Shown: positions 9,488 to 17,463 of the stretch, in pieces
Layout: every line of letters starts with the position of its first letter
Position numbering within the stretch: the stretch's first letter is position 1
From: Streptomyces bicolor
GTDB taxonomy: Bacteria > Actinomycetota > Actinomycetes > Streptomycetales > Streptomycetaceae
DNA length: 64,000 bases
Reading direction: 5' to 3'
Assembly (NCBI RefSeq): GCF_000719285.1
Contig: NZ_JOFS01000036.1
Span: forward strand, 24,865 to 88,864
The notes under the pieces: generated by a model
Database searches by the model: none
What the model saw: only the letters and a program-made list of their open reading frames with translations
Told to the model about the DNA's origin: nothing
Translations under genes and position numbers: made by a program

Positions 9488-10147
9488 ATGGCCTCGTCCT
9501 CGGACGTCACCTCGTCCTCCGACAACACACCAGAGAACCCGGAAAGCGGTTCCACGAGACGCGGACGCGTCCGGGCGCGCCGGGTCGCCGTGATGGCGGT
9601 GCCGGCCACCCTGGTCGCCGGCACCCTCGCGGTCCTCACCGCCGAGGGCGCGCTGGGCGTGCAGTTCGCCATCTCCGGCATGCCCTTCACGGTCACGGCG
9701 ACCGAGCTCAACGGCACCGGATTCGAGCAGTTCGGCGGCCTCGACCACATGGCGCCGGGCAGCCCCAACGAGGGTGACACCGGCGGCCAGGTGCTGGTCG
9801 TCACGTCCGCGATCAAGAACGCGACGCTCACGAAGCTGTGCCAGAGCGTCGACCTCGGCGGCACGAACCTGCTCATCACCGCGGGCGCCGGGAAGGACAA
9901 GGTGACCGCGACCGATCTGACCACCGACTCGACCGAGCTGTCGGGCGACGCGGCGTTCGGCAACATCGAGATCGGCAACGACGCGAGCACCTTGACCAAG
10001 GCCGGTGTGAAGGGACCGATCGGTGTCTTCAGCCAGCAGGCGGACACCGTGTTCATCAAGGACCTGCGGCAGACCAACTACGCGACGACCGCCGGTGTGT
10101 TCAAGCTTCCGGGTCTGAAGCTCCGCTTCAGCAGCTCGGGTTGCTGA
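9488..10147 (+). CDS. DUF6230-like membrane-anchored exported protein
   Basis: 219 residues. A charged N-terminal tail (RRGRVRARR) precedes one hydrophobic segment (VMAVPATLVAGTLAVLTAEGALG, about residues 37-59), after which the protein is extracytoplasmic, with SGMPFTVTATELNGTGFEQFGG and a C-terminal Cys (FSSSGC). This matches Streptomyces proteins grouped as DUF6230, some mis-annotated as cholesterol esterases; no esterase motif is present. ATG 9488 was chosen over 9470 because GGGAG lies just upstream. Its stop overlaps the next start by one base (TGATG), so the two are translationally coupled and likely act together. Function unknown. Confidence 0.75.
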   Translation: MASSSDVTSSSDNTPENPESGSTRRGRVRARRVAVMAVPATLVAGTLAVLTAEGALGVQFAISGMPFTVTATELNGTGFEQFGGLDHMAPGSPNEGDTGGQVLVVTSAIKNATLTKLCQSVDLGGTNLLITAGAGKDKVTATDLTTDSTELSGDAAFGNIEIGNDASTLTKAGVKGPIGVFSQQADTVFIKDLRQTNYATTAGVFKLPGLKLRFSSSGC

Positions 10148-10557
10148 TGAGCGAGCGACAGGGGTTCCGGCCGGCCTTCCGTCGTTGGCGGGCCGACCGG
10201 CCGTTCTGGGGCGGGGCCCTGCTGGCGCTGGGCGGGGCGTGGATCCTGCTCACGATGAAGGCGTCGCTGAAGGTCGTCCTGCAGGTCGGCATGCAGGGGC
10301 TGGCGGGGTATCTGCTGCCGGCGCTGATGGTGGTGCTGGGGTTGCTGGTGCTTTTCAACCCGGCGCAGCGGCTCTTCTACTCGATCACCGGGGTCCTGGT
10401 TTCGCTGGGGACCTGGCTCACGTCGAACCTGGGTGGGTTCTTCGTCGGGTTGTTGCTGGGTGTGGTGGGGAGTTGTCTCGCGTTCGGGTGGCTGCCGGAC
10501 CAGGAGCCTCGGCGCAGTCGGCGAGAGCGGAGGAAGGAAGCGGCAACAGCGCCGTAG
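10147..10557 (+). CDS. DUF6114-like four-helix membrane protein
   Basis: 136 residues. An Arg-rich N-terminus (FRRWRADRPFWGG) is followed by four hydrophobic segments at roughly residues 20-37, 45-66, 72-92 and 97-115, and a basic tail (RRSRRERRK) predicted to be cytoplasmic. This is the usual partner of DUF6230-like proteins in streptomycetes; the pair shares a TGATG overlap. The role is unknown; the pairing suggests a small envelope complex. Confidence 0.75.
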   Translation: MSERQGFRPAFRRWRADRPFWGGALLALGGAWILLTMKASLKVVLQVGMQGLAGYLLPALMVVLGLLVLFNPAQRLFYSITGVLVSLGTWLTSNLGGFFVGLLLGVVGSCLAFGWLPDQEPRRSRRERRKEAATAP

Positions 10558-10940
10558 GGGCAGGTTTTGGGCCGGAAGCCAGCGGAAGGGCGGAGAGTCG
10601 AAGCCAGTAGGGGGAGAAGAGCGAGGAAGTCCCTCCCCCGGCGCTCTCCCCGGTGCAGCCCTCTTCCGCCGGCCGCGCCCTCCCTGTCCGCGGCTTTCTC
10701 GCCGCCGCCCTCCCTCGTCCCGCTCGTTCCCGCTGCCGGCCCTCCGCTGTCTTCGCCCTGCTCTCTCCCGTCAGCTCGCCCGTCCCGGCGGCGCGCCGGC
10801 GCAAGGAGGGGCGAGAAGCGCGAGGAGCGGGCGCGGAGGGGGCTGGTCGGGCCCACGCGGCGGAGCCGCACATCGATACAGCCCCGCGCCCCTTCGGCTG
10901 GCAGGATGCCGGCCAACTGACCAATGCTGTTGGAGGTTTC
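10558..10940. other. 383-bp intergenic region with strand-asymmetric composition
   Basis: No supported gene. The first 70 bases are purine-rich, about 10625-10790 is strongly pyrimidine-rich, and 10800-10850 is again purine-rich, so the transcript could fold back on itself. No clear promoter was located; GGAGG just before 10941 is the ribosome-binding site of the next gene. Confidence 0.5.
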
Positions 10941-11744
10941 ATGTCCACCGATCGCATCGACACCGAAACCGCCCACTCCGCCCGCATCTACGACTACATC
11001 ATCGGCGGGAAGGACCATTACCCCGCCGATCGAGAAGCCGGCGACGCCATGGTCCGTGAATGGCCCGCGCTGCCCGTGCACATGCGGGCCAACCGGGACT
11101 TCATGAACCGGGCCGTGCGGTATCTCGCCGCCGAGGCCGGGATACGGCAGTTCCTCGACATCGGGACCGGGATTCCGACCTCGCCCAACATCCATGAGAT
11201 CGCCCAGTCCGTGGCGCCCGGGTCGCGGGTCGTCTACGTCGACAACGATCCGCTCGTGCTCACGCTGTCCCAAGGGCTGATGTCCGGCACGCCCGAGGGA
11301 CGGACGGCGTACGTGCAGGCCGACATGCTCGATCCGGCGGCCATCCTCGACTCGCCCGCCTTCCGGGAGACCCTCGATCTCGCCGAGCCCGTCGCGCTCA
11401 CCGTCATCGCGATCGTGCACTTCCTGCTGGACGAGCACGATGCCGTGGGGATCGTACGGCGGCTGCTCGAACCGCTGCCCGCGGGGAGTTGCCTCGCGAT
11501 GTCCATCGGCACGGCCGAGTTCGCGCCGGACGAGGTCGGCCGGGTCGCCCGGGAGTACGCGGCGCGGGGTATGCCGATGCGGCTGCGCACCCTCGACGAG
11601 GCCGGGGAATTCTTCACCGGTCTGGACCTCGTCGAGCCGGGCATCGTCCAGGTCCACAAGTGGCGCCCGGACGGCAGAGGCACCGAGGTGATCCGGGACG
11701 AGGACATCGCGATGTACGGGGCGGTGGCGCGCAAGCCGAGTTGA
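10941..11744 (+). CDS. SAM-dependent methyltransferase, Methyltransf_19 (DUF574) family
   Basis: 267 residues. It starts with the family hallmark AHSARIYDYIIGGKDHY and the SAM-binding loop FLDIGTGIPTSPN, followed by YVDNDPLVL and the TVIAIVHFLLD core; this actinomycete-specific group is very abundant in streptomycetes and its substrates are mostly unknown. GGAGG 7 nt before ATG 10941 fixes the start. It appears monocistronic and soluble. Confidence 0.9.
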   Translation: MSTDRIDTETAHSARIYDYIIGGKDHYPADREAGDAMVREWPALPVHMRANRDFMNRAVRYLAAEAGIRQFLDIGTGIPTSPNIHEIAQSVAPGSRVVYVDNDPLVLTLSQGLMSGTPEGRTAYVQADMLDPAAILDSPAFRETLDLAEPVALTVIAIVHFLLDEHDAVGIVRRLLEPLPAGSCLAMSIGTAEFAPDEVGRVAREYAARGMPMRLRTLDEAGEFFTGLDLVEPGIVQVHKWRPDGRGTEVIRDEDIAMYGAVARKPS

Positions 11745-11987
11745 CCCGGTTCGCGACCGCAAGCGGTGGGGGGTGGGCCGGAGCCCGGCCTGCCCTCCGG
11801 CCAGCGGTTCATCACGATGTGGGAGCAACGATTCACGCCATGTGGTTGCGCACTTGACTACCGGCGGTCACACGCGATTGGCTCCGCCTCAGCGAGAGTT
11901 CACAGGTCGGCGCACTCCCCCTCCCGGCACCGGCCGGCCTCTCGTTCGTTCCTCCGGCTCGGCCGCACAGCGAGGTGCCGCACCCTC

Positions 11988-12986
11988 ATGAAGACCCCAC
12001 CCCCCTCCTCCCGTTCCGCTCGCCTCGCGACCCTCACGGCCGCCGCCTGTCTGCTGCTGGCCGGCTGCTCCGCCGTCGGCGGGACCGACGACGAGTCGGG
12101 CGCGAACGCGGCGGCGGGCACCGCACGCATGAAGGTCGCCCTCATCGCCCACGGCGGCGAGGGCGACGCCTTCTGGGAGCTGGTACGCAAGGGCGCCCAG
12201 GCCGCGGCCGCCAAGGACGGCATCGATCTGACCTACGCGAGCGACTCGGACCCGACGCGGCAGGCCGATTTGATGCGGGACGCCATCCGGCGGAAGGTCG
12301 ACGGCATCGCCGTGACGCTCGCCAAGCCGTCGGCGATGACGAGTCCGGTGACCGAGGCCCGGAGGGCCGGCATACCCGTCGTCGGTCTCAACTCCGGTAT
12401 AGACGACTGGCAGTCCGCGGGGCTGCTGGGCTACTTCGGCCAGGACGAGAGCGTCACCGGCCGGGCCGTGGGCGGCAAGCTCGACGATCTGAAGGCCGAG
12501 CACACGCTGTGCGTCATCCACGAGCGCGGCAATGTCGCCCTGGAGGCACGCTGTGCCGGCGTGAAGAAGGCGTTCGGCGGCGAGACCGAGAACCTCTATG
12601 TCGACGGCAGCGACATGGACGCGGTGACCGCCACCGTCGCGGCCCGCCTGACGCAGGACCCGAGCATCGACGAAGTGGTCACGCTGGGCGCGCAGTACGC
12701 GCTGGCCGCGGTGAAGTCGACCGATGAGGCGCGCAGCAAGGCCCGGGTCGCGACCTTCGATCTGAACGAGGACCTGGTCAAGGCGGTCCAGGACGGCGAC
12801 GTCCAGTTCGCGGTGGACCAGCAGCCGTACCTGCAGGGCTATCTCGCCGTCGACTCCCTCTGGCTGTACCGGACCAACGGCAACACCCTCGGCGGTGGCG
12901 AGGCCCCCGTGCTGACCGGGCCGGCGTTCGTCACCAAGGCGAACGTCGCCGCGGTCGCGAAGTTCGCGGCCAATGGGACCCGCTGA
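11988..12986 (+). CDS. Sugar-type (PBP1/RbsB-like) ABC substrate-binding lipoprotein, orphan
   Basis: 332 residues. The lipobox LLAGC (Cys about residue 26) follows a Sec signal. The mature protein is a type I periplasmic-binding fold: KVALIAHGGEGDAFWELVRKG opens it, and AITLAKP-type, GLNSGID and TFDLNEDLVKAVQDG segments follow the ribose-binding protein pattern, with QQPYLQGYLAV near the C-terminus. Such proteins deliver a sugar or inositol to an ABC importer or sensor. No permease or ATPase gene is adjacent, so it must work with a distant transporter or act as a sensor. It lies 222 bp upstream of the first conservon, but separate promoter-like sequence precedes that. Confidence 0.85.
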   Translation: MKTPPPSSRSARLATLTAAACLLLAGCSAVGGTDDESGANAAAGTARMKVALIAHGGEGDAFWELVRKGAQAAAAKDGIDLTYASDSDPTRQADLMRDAIRRKVDGIAVTLAKPSAMTSPVTEARRAGIPVVGLNSGIDDWQSAGLLGYFGQDESVTGRAVGGKLDDLKAEHTLCVIHERGNVALEARCAGVKKAFGGETENLYVDGSDMDAVTATVAARLTQDPSIDEVVTLGAQYALAAVKSTDEARSKARVATFDLNEDLVKAVQDGDVQFAVDQQPYLQGYLAVDSLWLYRTNGNTLGGGEAPVLTGPAFVTKANVAAVAKFAANGTR

Positions 12987-13029
12987 CCGGACACTTCCGC
13001 CGCTGGTGTCGTCAAAGATTCGGTCAGGC

Positions 13030-13059
13030 GTGACACGTACGTCCACATGTACGGATAAC
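13030..13059 (+). promoter_or_regulatory. Candidate promoter of conservon 1
   Basis: GTGACA (13030-13035) and GATAAC (13054-13059) are spaced by 18 bp. The spacer itself is nearly palindromic (GTACGT-CCAC-ATGTAC), which could be a regulator site. It lies about 150 bp upstream of cvnA. Confidence 0.4.
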
Positions 13060-13208
13060 ATCCTGCGAACCCCCTGTGACGCATCGGACACGCGCTCACC
13101 CCCCTGCGCCGTCCACGTTCCGCTTGTCCCTCCCCTTGCGCACGTCCCCCATCCGCATGTCCCCCGCGTCGACCGCCCCCGCCCTTCGCTGATCGCCCTA
13201 GGACGACA

Positions 13209-15935
13209 ATGTCTCCACGGACAGGTCCCCGGCGCCGCCTCGGCTCCATACGTCTCTCGCTGATCCTCCTCGCGCTGGTGCCCAGCGTCACGCTCGCCGC
13301 CGTCTGGAGCGTGACGACGATCCAGATGTTCTCGGAGGGGCTACGGCTGCGCTCGCAGACCGGGCTGAGCAAGTCGACGGGGGCCATGGGTACCGACGCG
13401 ACGCTCGCCCTGCAGAAGGAGCGCGGTCTGTCGGCCGCGCTGCTGGCCGGTCAGAGCGGCGCCCGGACCGCCCTCGACGAGCAGCGGCAGCGGACCGACG
13501 CGGCGATCGCGAAGCTGGTCGGCCGGTCGGAGGCGTTCGCCGACGCCCCGTACCGCATCGGCGACCGGATGTACTCCGTCATCGCGGGGGTCGGAAGCCT
13601 CGAGTACTACCGGGACCAGGTCGACGACCTCACCGACATCTCCCCGCAGCAGGCACTCGACCAGTACACCTCGATCATCGACGACCAGATCAACGCCTTC
13701 CGCGAACTCTCCCAGGTCGACGACGGGAACCTCACCTCGCAGGCCGCCCCACTCGTCATGCTCGAGCAGGCGGCGGAGCTGGTGTCCCAGGAGGACGCGC
13801 TGCTCACCCTGGCGTGGCCGTCCGGGAAGCTCGAGGGGGAGGCACGGGCCCGGTTCACGGAACTGGTCAACGCGCGCCGATGGCTCCTCAAGGACCAGAT
13901 AATCCCCTCCCTGAGCGGCAGTGTGAAGACCCAGACCGAGCGGATTCTCCAAGGGCCGGCGTGGCAGGCCCTGGAGGTCATCGAGAACGAGGTGCTCACG
14001 GCGCGCACAACGGGCCGCGGTGAGAACCTCGCCACCGTCCTGCCCGACGCGCGGAAGCAGTGGACCGGCGCGATCGACACACTCTCCGGCCAGTACACCG
14101 CTCTGATCCAGGAGCAGACCCGGGCCCTGCTCGACCGAACCGGCGACAAGGCGCGGTCACTGCTCATCCAGGCCGGCTCACTGAGCGTCGGCGGCCTCGT
14201 CGCCGTACTGGTGTGCGCCGTGATGTCCTGGCGCATCACCCGCTCCCTGTCCCGGCGGCTGCGCGGTCTGCGCATGGCCACGCTCAGCCTGGCAGAGGAG
14301 CGGCTGCCGGATGTGGTCGCCCGACTCGACCGCGGTGAGAAGGTCGACGTGGAGTCCGCCACCCCGCCGCTGGACTACGGCCACGACGAACTCGGCCAGG
14401 TCGCCAAGGCGTTCAACACCGCGCAGCGCACGGCCGTGCACACCGCCGTCGAACTCGCCGACATCCGGCGCGGCTTCCAGAAGATCATCCTCGGCATCGC
14501 CCGGCAGAGCCAGAACCTGGTCAACCTCCAGCTCACCAAGCTGGACGCGCTGGAGCGCGCGCACCAGGACCCCGAGGTGCTCAAGGGCCTGTACGAACTG
14601 GACTCCACCGCCAGCCAGTTGCGCCGCTACGAGGAGAACCTCGTCATCATCAGCGGGGAACGGCCGGGCCGCAGCTGGAGCGAGCCGGTCGCACTGATCG
14701 ACATCCTGCGCAGCGCGGTCGGCGAGGTCGCCGAGTACCAGCGGGTGGAGGTGCACACCGAGGAGGAGGTGCATCTGGCGCCGCCCGCGGTGGCGGACGT
14801 CATCCATCTGCTCGCCGAGCTCATCGAGAACGCCACGCTGTACTCCCCGGCACCCGCGCCGGTCACGGTTCGGGCCGCGATGGTGGCCAAGGGCCTGGCC
14901 GTGGAGGTCGAGGACCGCGGTCTCGGCATGCCGGAGGAGGACTACGACTCCTTCAACGCCCAGTTGGCCGAGCCCCCGCAGTTCGATGTGGTGGCGCTCG
15001 CCGACGACCTGCGGCTCGGCATGTTCGTGATCGGCCGGCTGGCCCGGCGGCACGGCATCGCGGTCACGCTGCGCTCCTCGCCGTACGGCGGCACGACGGC
15101 GATCGTGCTGATCCCGCACGACGTCGTCGTACGGGACCTGCCGGCCCCGGACCGGGAGGAGGCGGAGCACACCGCTGCCGCCGAACCGGAGGAGCCCGTA
15201 CGGGAGTCCCGCCCCGTCGTTCCGGCCCGCACCGCACCCGCCCCGGTCCCCGCACGCGGCGAAGGCCTCTCCCCGCTCCCCCGCCGCGTACCGCAGACCA
15301 GCCTGGCCGCCGAACTCCGGGAGGAGGCCGCGCCCGCCGAAGAGGACGGCCACGCCGACGAGTTCACCGCGGAACGCGCCGCCGCCTCCCTCGCCTGCTT
15401 CCAGCGGGGCACGCTCCAGGCCCGCGACGACACCGGCGACGGGGTCCCGGACGCCTCCACATCCGCCGACCACGAAGGCCCCGCCTCCACCGACCACCAG
15501 GACCCCGCCGTCCTCGCCGCGTTCCAGAGGGGCACCCCCCAGGCCCACGAAGACACCCGCGACGGGTCCCCGGACGCCTCCACATCCGCCGACCACGAAG
15601 GCCGCCCCGCCTCCACCGACCACCAGGACCCCGCCGTCCTCGCCGCGTTCCAGAGGGGCACCCTCCAAGCCCGCGACAACACCGGCGACGAGGTCCCGGA
15701 CGCCTCCGGCACCGGCGAGGTCACGGACGCTTCCGAGGCCCACGGCCTGCGGAGCCCCTCCGCTTCCGAGACCCGCGACCTGCGGAGCCCCGCCGCTTCC
15801 GAGGCTCCGGATGTGCGGATCCCCGCCGCTCGGCGGGCGCGTGACGACGCGGCGCGCGAGGAGCCGCCCGCGGCCGACCCCGCCCCGTCCGCCGCCTCCC
15901 CCACGTCCTCCACCCCGCCCGCCGACCGCTCATGA
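13209..15935 (+). CDS. cvnA: Conservon sensor kinase CvnA (first copy)
   Basis: 908 residues. Layout: TM1 about 15-38; an extracytoplasmic NIT (nitrate/nitrite-sensing type) domain containing LQKERGLSAALLAG; TM2 about 320-342; HAMP; a helical dimerisation region; a HATPase domain with N-box ELIENATLYSP (near residue 537) and G-box VEDRGLGM; and a disordered Pro/Asp-rich tail of about 260 residues. CvnA proteins are histidine-kinase-like receptors that signal to the CvnBCD G-protein module instead of a response regulator. At residue 466 (14604-14606) there is Ser in ELDSTASQLRR where the second CvnA has His in SIDHIAVRLRR. The tail carries a tandem repeat. cvnB starts immediately downstream. 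Confidence 0.92.
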   Translation: MSPRTGPRRRLGSIRLSLILLALVPSVTLAAVWSVTTIQMFSEGLRLRSQTGLSKSTGAMGTDATLALQKERGLSAALLAGQSGARTALDEQRQRTDAAIAKLVGRSEAFADAPYRIGDRMYSVIAGVGSLEYYRDQVDDLTDISPQQALDQYTSIIDDQINAFRELSQVDDGNLTSQAAPLVMLEQAAELVSQEDALLTLAWPSGKLEGEARARFTELVNARRWLLKDQIIPSLSGSVKTQTERILQGPAWQALEVIENEVLTARTTGRGENLATVLPDARKQWTGAIDTLSGQYTALIQEQTRALLDRTGDKARSLLIQAGSLSVGGLVAVLVCAVMSWRITRSLSRRLRGLRMATLSLAEERLPDVVARLDRGEKVDVESATPPLDYGHDELGQVAKAFNTAQRTAVHTAVELADIRRGFQKIILGIARQSQNLVNLQLTKLDALERAHQDPEVLKGLYELDSTASQLRRYEENLVIISGERPGRSWSEPVALIDILRSAVGEVAEYQRVEVHTEEEVHLAPPAVADVIHLLAELIENATLYSPAPAPVTVRAAMVAKGLAVEVEDRGLGMPEEDYDSFNAQLAEPPQFDVVALADDLRLGMFVIGRLARRHGIAVTLRSSPYGGTTAIVLIPHDVVVRDLPAPDREEAEHTAAAEPEEPVRESRPVVPARTAPAPVPARGEGLSPLPRRVPQTSLAAELREEAAPAEEDGHADEFTAERAAASLACFQRGTLQARDDTGDGVPDASTSADHEGPASTDHQDPAVLAAFQRGTPQAHEDTRDGSPDASTSADHEGRPASTDHQDPAVLAAFQRGTLQARDNTGDEVPDASGTGEVTDASEAHGLRSPSASETRDLRSPAASEAPDVRIPAARRARDDAAREEPPAADPAPSAASPTSSTPPADRS
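15450..15662 (+). repeat. Tandem repeat in the CvnA tail (about 123-nt unit)
   Basis: Two nearly identical units, 15450-15536 and 15573-15662, encode PDASTSADHEG then PASTDHQDPAVLAAFQRGT, with one extra Arg codon in the second copy. A third, degenerate FQRGTLQARDDTGD unit precedes at about 15400. The near-identity of the DNA indicates recent duplication or gene conversion within a disordered region. Confidence 0.85.
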
Positions 15936-15946
15936 AGGACATAGCC

Positions 15947-16366
15947 ATGACACGCCCCACCCCCGCCACGGACACCCAGCTCGACCAGTTGCTCACCGGA
16001 CTCGTGGAGCGGGTCGCCGACGTCAACCATGCCGTCGTCCTTTCCGAGGACGGGCTGGTGGTCAGCAAGTCCATCGGGTTCCTGCGCGACGACGCCGAGC
16101 GGCTGGCGGCGACCGCGTCCGGCCTGATGAGCCTCAGCAAGGGCGTGAGCATGGACTTCCGGGGCGGCCCGGTGCGCCAGGCGCTGATCGAGATGGCCAA
16201 CAGCTATCTGATCCTGACGTCCGCCGGGCCGGGCGCCCACCTCGTCGTGCTCACCAACCAGGGCGCGGACGTCGGTGTGGTGGCGTACCAGATGAACATG
16301 CTGGTGAAGAAGATCGGCGAGCATCTGTCGGCGGCACCGCGGGCCCATGCCGGCCCTGGCGCGTGA
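15947..16366 (+). CDS. cvnB: Conservon Roadblock/LC7 protein CvnB (first copy)
   Basis: 139 residues. A Roadblock/LC7 domain (LDQLLTGLVERVADVNHAVVLSEDGLVV, SLSKGVSMDF, SAGPGAHLVVLTNQGADVG) regulates the partner GTPase CvnD, as in MglB-type systems. The ATG at 15932 overlaps the cvnA stop (ATGA) but has no ribosome-binding site; AAGGA at 15935-15939 is correctly spaced for ATG 15947, which was chosen. The C-terminus overlaps cvnC by 20 nt. Confidence 0.92.
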   Translation: MTRPTPATDTQLDQLLTGLVERVADVNHAVVLSEDGLVVSKSIGFLRDDAERLAATASGLMSLSKGVSMDFRGGPVRQALIEMANSYLILTSAGPGAHLVVLTNQGADVGVVAYQMNMLVKKIGEHLSAAPRAHAGPGA

Positions 16367-16727
16367 GGTGGGCGGAGACGATACGGCGGGTCGGCTGGTA
16401 CGGCTGTTCACGCTGACCGGCGGCCGAACGCGGCCCAGCCGCACCGACTTCACGCTCATCACGACGGTGACGGCGGTGGACCCGCCGCCGGAGCGCGCAC
16501 CGCGGCCGCAGCCCGAGCAGGCGCGGATCCTGCGGCGCTGCGCCCGGCCGATCGCGGTCGCGGAGCTCGCGGCCCATCTCGACCTCCCGGTGAGCGTGGT
16601 CGCCATCATGCTCTGCGATCTGCTGGAAGCGGGCCTGATCACCGTGCACCCGCCGCACCCCGTCACCCCCCGCACCCCGGACCTGGACCTGCTGCAGAAA
16701 GTGAGGGACGGCCTTGGCCGGCTCTGA
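16347..16727 (+). CDS. cvnC: Conservon DUF742 protein CvnC (first copy)
   Basis: 126 residues of the DUF742 family. RLFTLTGGRTRP near the N-terminus is the family opening; the second half is a winged-helix-like fold (AVAELAAHLDLPVSVVAIMLCDLLEAGLI). It is the third component of the conservon complex, of unknown biochemical role. ATG 16347 lies inside cvnB; an in-frame GTG at 16368 is the alternative start. It overlaps cvnD by 14 nt. Confidence 0.9.
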   Translation: MPALAREVGGDDTAGRLVRLFTLTGGRTRPSRTDFTLITTVTAVDPPPERAPRPQPEQARILRRCARPIAVAELAAHLDLPVSVVAIMLCDLLEAGLITVHPPHPVTPRTPDLDLLQKVRDGLGRL

Positions 16728-17298
16728 GACCACCGTGGAGGCGGTCGCGCCGCCCGACACGGTCAAGATCCTCATCGCCGGCGGCTTCGGTGTCGGCAAG
16801 ACCACGATGGTCGGGTCGGTCAGCGAGATCGCACCGTTGCGCACCGAGGAGCCCCTGACCGTGGCGGGCTTGGGTATCGACGACCTCAACGGCATCGAGG
16901 AGAAGCAGGCCACCACCGTGGCCCTGGACTTCGGCCGGATCACCATCAGCCGCGAGCTGGTGCTGTATCTCTTCGGTACGCCCGGGCAGCAGCGGTTCTG
17001 GTTCATGTGGAACGACCTGGCGATCGGCGCGCTGGGGGCGGTGGTCCTGGTGGACGTCCGCCGGCCCGAGTCCAGCTTCGCGGCGATCGACTTCTTCGAG
17101 CGCCGGGGCATCCCCTTCGTCGTCGGCGTCAACGGCTTCCACGGCGAACACCCCTATCCCGCCGAGGACATCCGGGACGCCCTCGCGCTCCCGGCGGACG
17201 TACGGGTGCTGTTGTGCGACGCTCGGGAACGCGAGTCGTGCCGGGACGTGCTGATCGCTCTGGTCGACCAGTTGATAGTGGCGGCGAAGACGGCGTAG
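16714..17298 (+). CDS. cvnD: Conservon small GTPase CvnD (first copy)
   Basis: 194 residues. An Arf/Mgl-like GTPase: P-loop GGFGVGKTT, switch II LFGTPGQQRFWFMW, and the base-recognition region VGVNGFHG in place of NKxD, as usual for CvnD. The start is TTG 16714 with GAGGGA upstream, inside the end of cvnC. It acts at the membrane downstream of CvnA/B/C. No P450 (CvnE) or cyclase gene follows; a small hairpin 25 bp past the stop probably ends the operon. Confidence 0.92.
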   Translation: MAGSETTVEAVAPPDTVKILIAGGFGVGKTTMVGSVSEIAPLRTEEPLTVAGLGIDDLNGIEEKQATTVALDFGRITISRELVLYLFGTPGQQRFWFMWNDLAIGALGAVVLVDVRRPESSFAAIDFFERRGIPFVVGVNGFHGEHPYPAEDIRDALALPADVRVLLCDARERESCRDVLIALVDQLIVAAKTA

Positions 17299-17324
17299 CC
17301 GTTCACATCGAACGCACAGTTGGC

Positions 17325-17340
17325 TGGCGGGAATCCGCCA
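17325..17340. terminator. Short hairpin after conservon 1
   Basis: TGGCGG-GAAT-CCGCCA forms a 6-bp stem 26 bp after the cvnD stop. It is weak, but the position suits a terminator. Confidence 0.4.
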
Positions 17341-17355
17341 AGGATGACCGGGTGA

Positions 17356-17384
17356 TTGACGCGCCACCTGCCCTCTCCTAGCTT
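17356..17384 (+). promoter_or_regulatory. Sigma-70-type promoter of the GH43 gene
   Basis: TTGACG (17356-17361) and TAGCTT (17379-17384) are exactly 17 bp apart, a good HrdB-like match. Transcription would begin near 17391, within the large palindrome that follows. Confidence 0.65.
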
Positions 17385-17425
17385 CTGGTCGATTAGTCGA
17401 ACTCTGTTCGACATATCGACCAGAA
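17383..17425. promoter_or_regulatory. 19-bp-arm palindromic operator or leader hairpin
   Basis: The left arm TTCTGGTCGATTAGTCGAA (17383-17401) and right arm (17407-17425) are complementary at 17 of 19 positions around CTCTG. The palindrome overlaps the -10 element and the expected start site, the classical place for a repressor operator; if transcribed it would also form a strong leader hairpin. It is probably the site through which arabinan-derived sugars induce the hydrolase gene 39 bp downstream. Confidence 0.75.
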
Positions 17426-17463
17426 GGCAGGATGGAAATCCCCCGCACCCCCTGGAGAGCCGC

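Noticed and set aside
10567..10920. Short plus-strand frame of 117 codons before the methyltransferase gene
   Set aside because: It is Arg/Ser/Pro low complexity, has no ribosome-binding site and reads through a purine/pyrimidine-skewed spacer.
15450..15662. Repeat block considered as a CRISPR array
   Set aside because: The units are in-frame coding repeats of about 41 residues without unique spacers.
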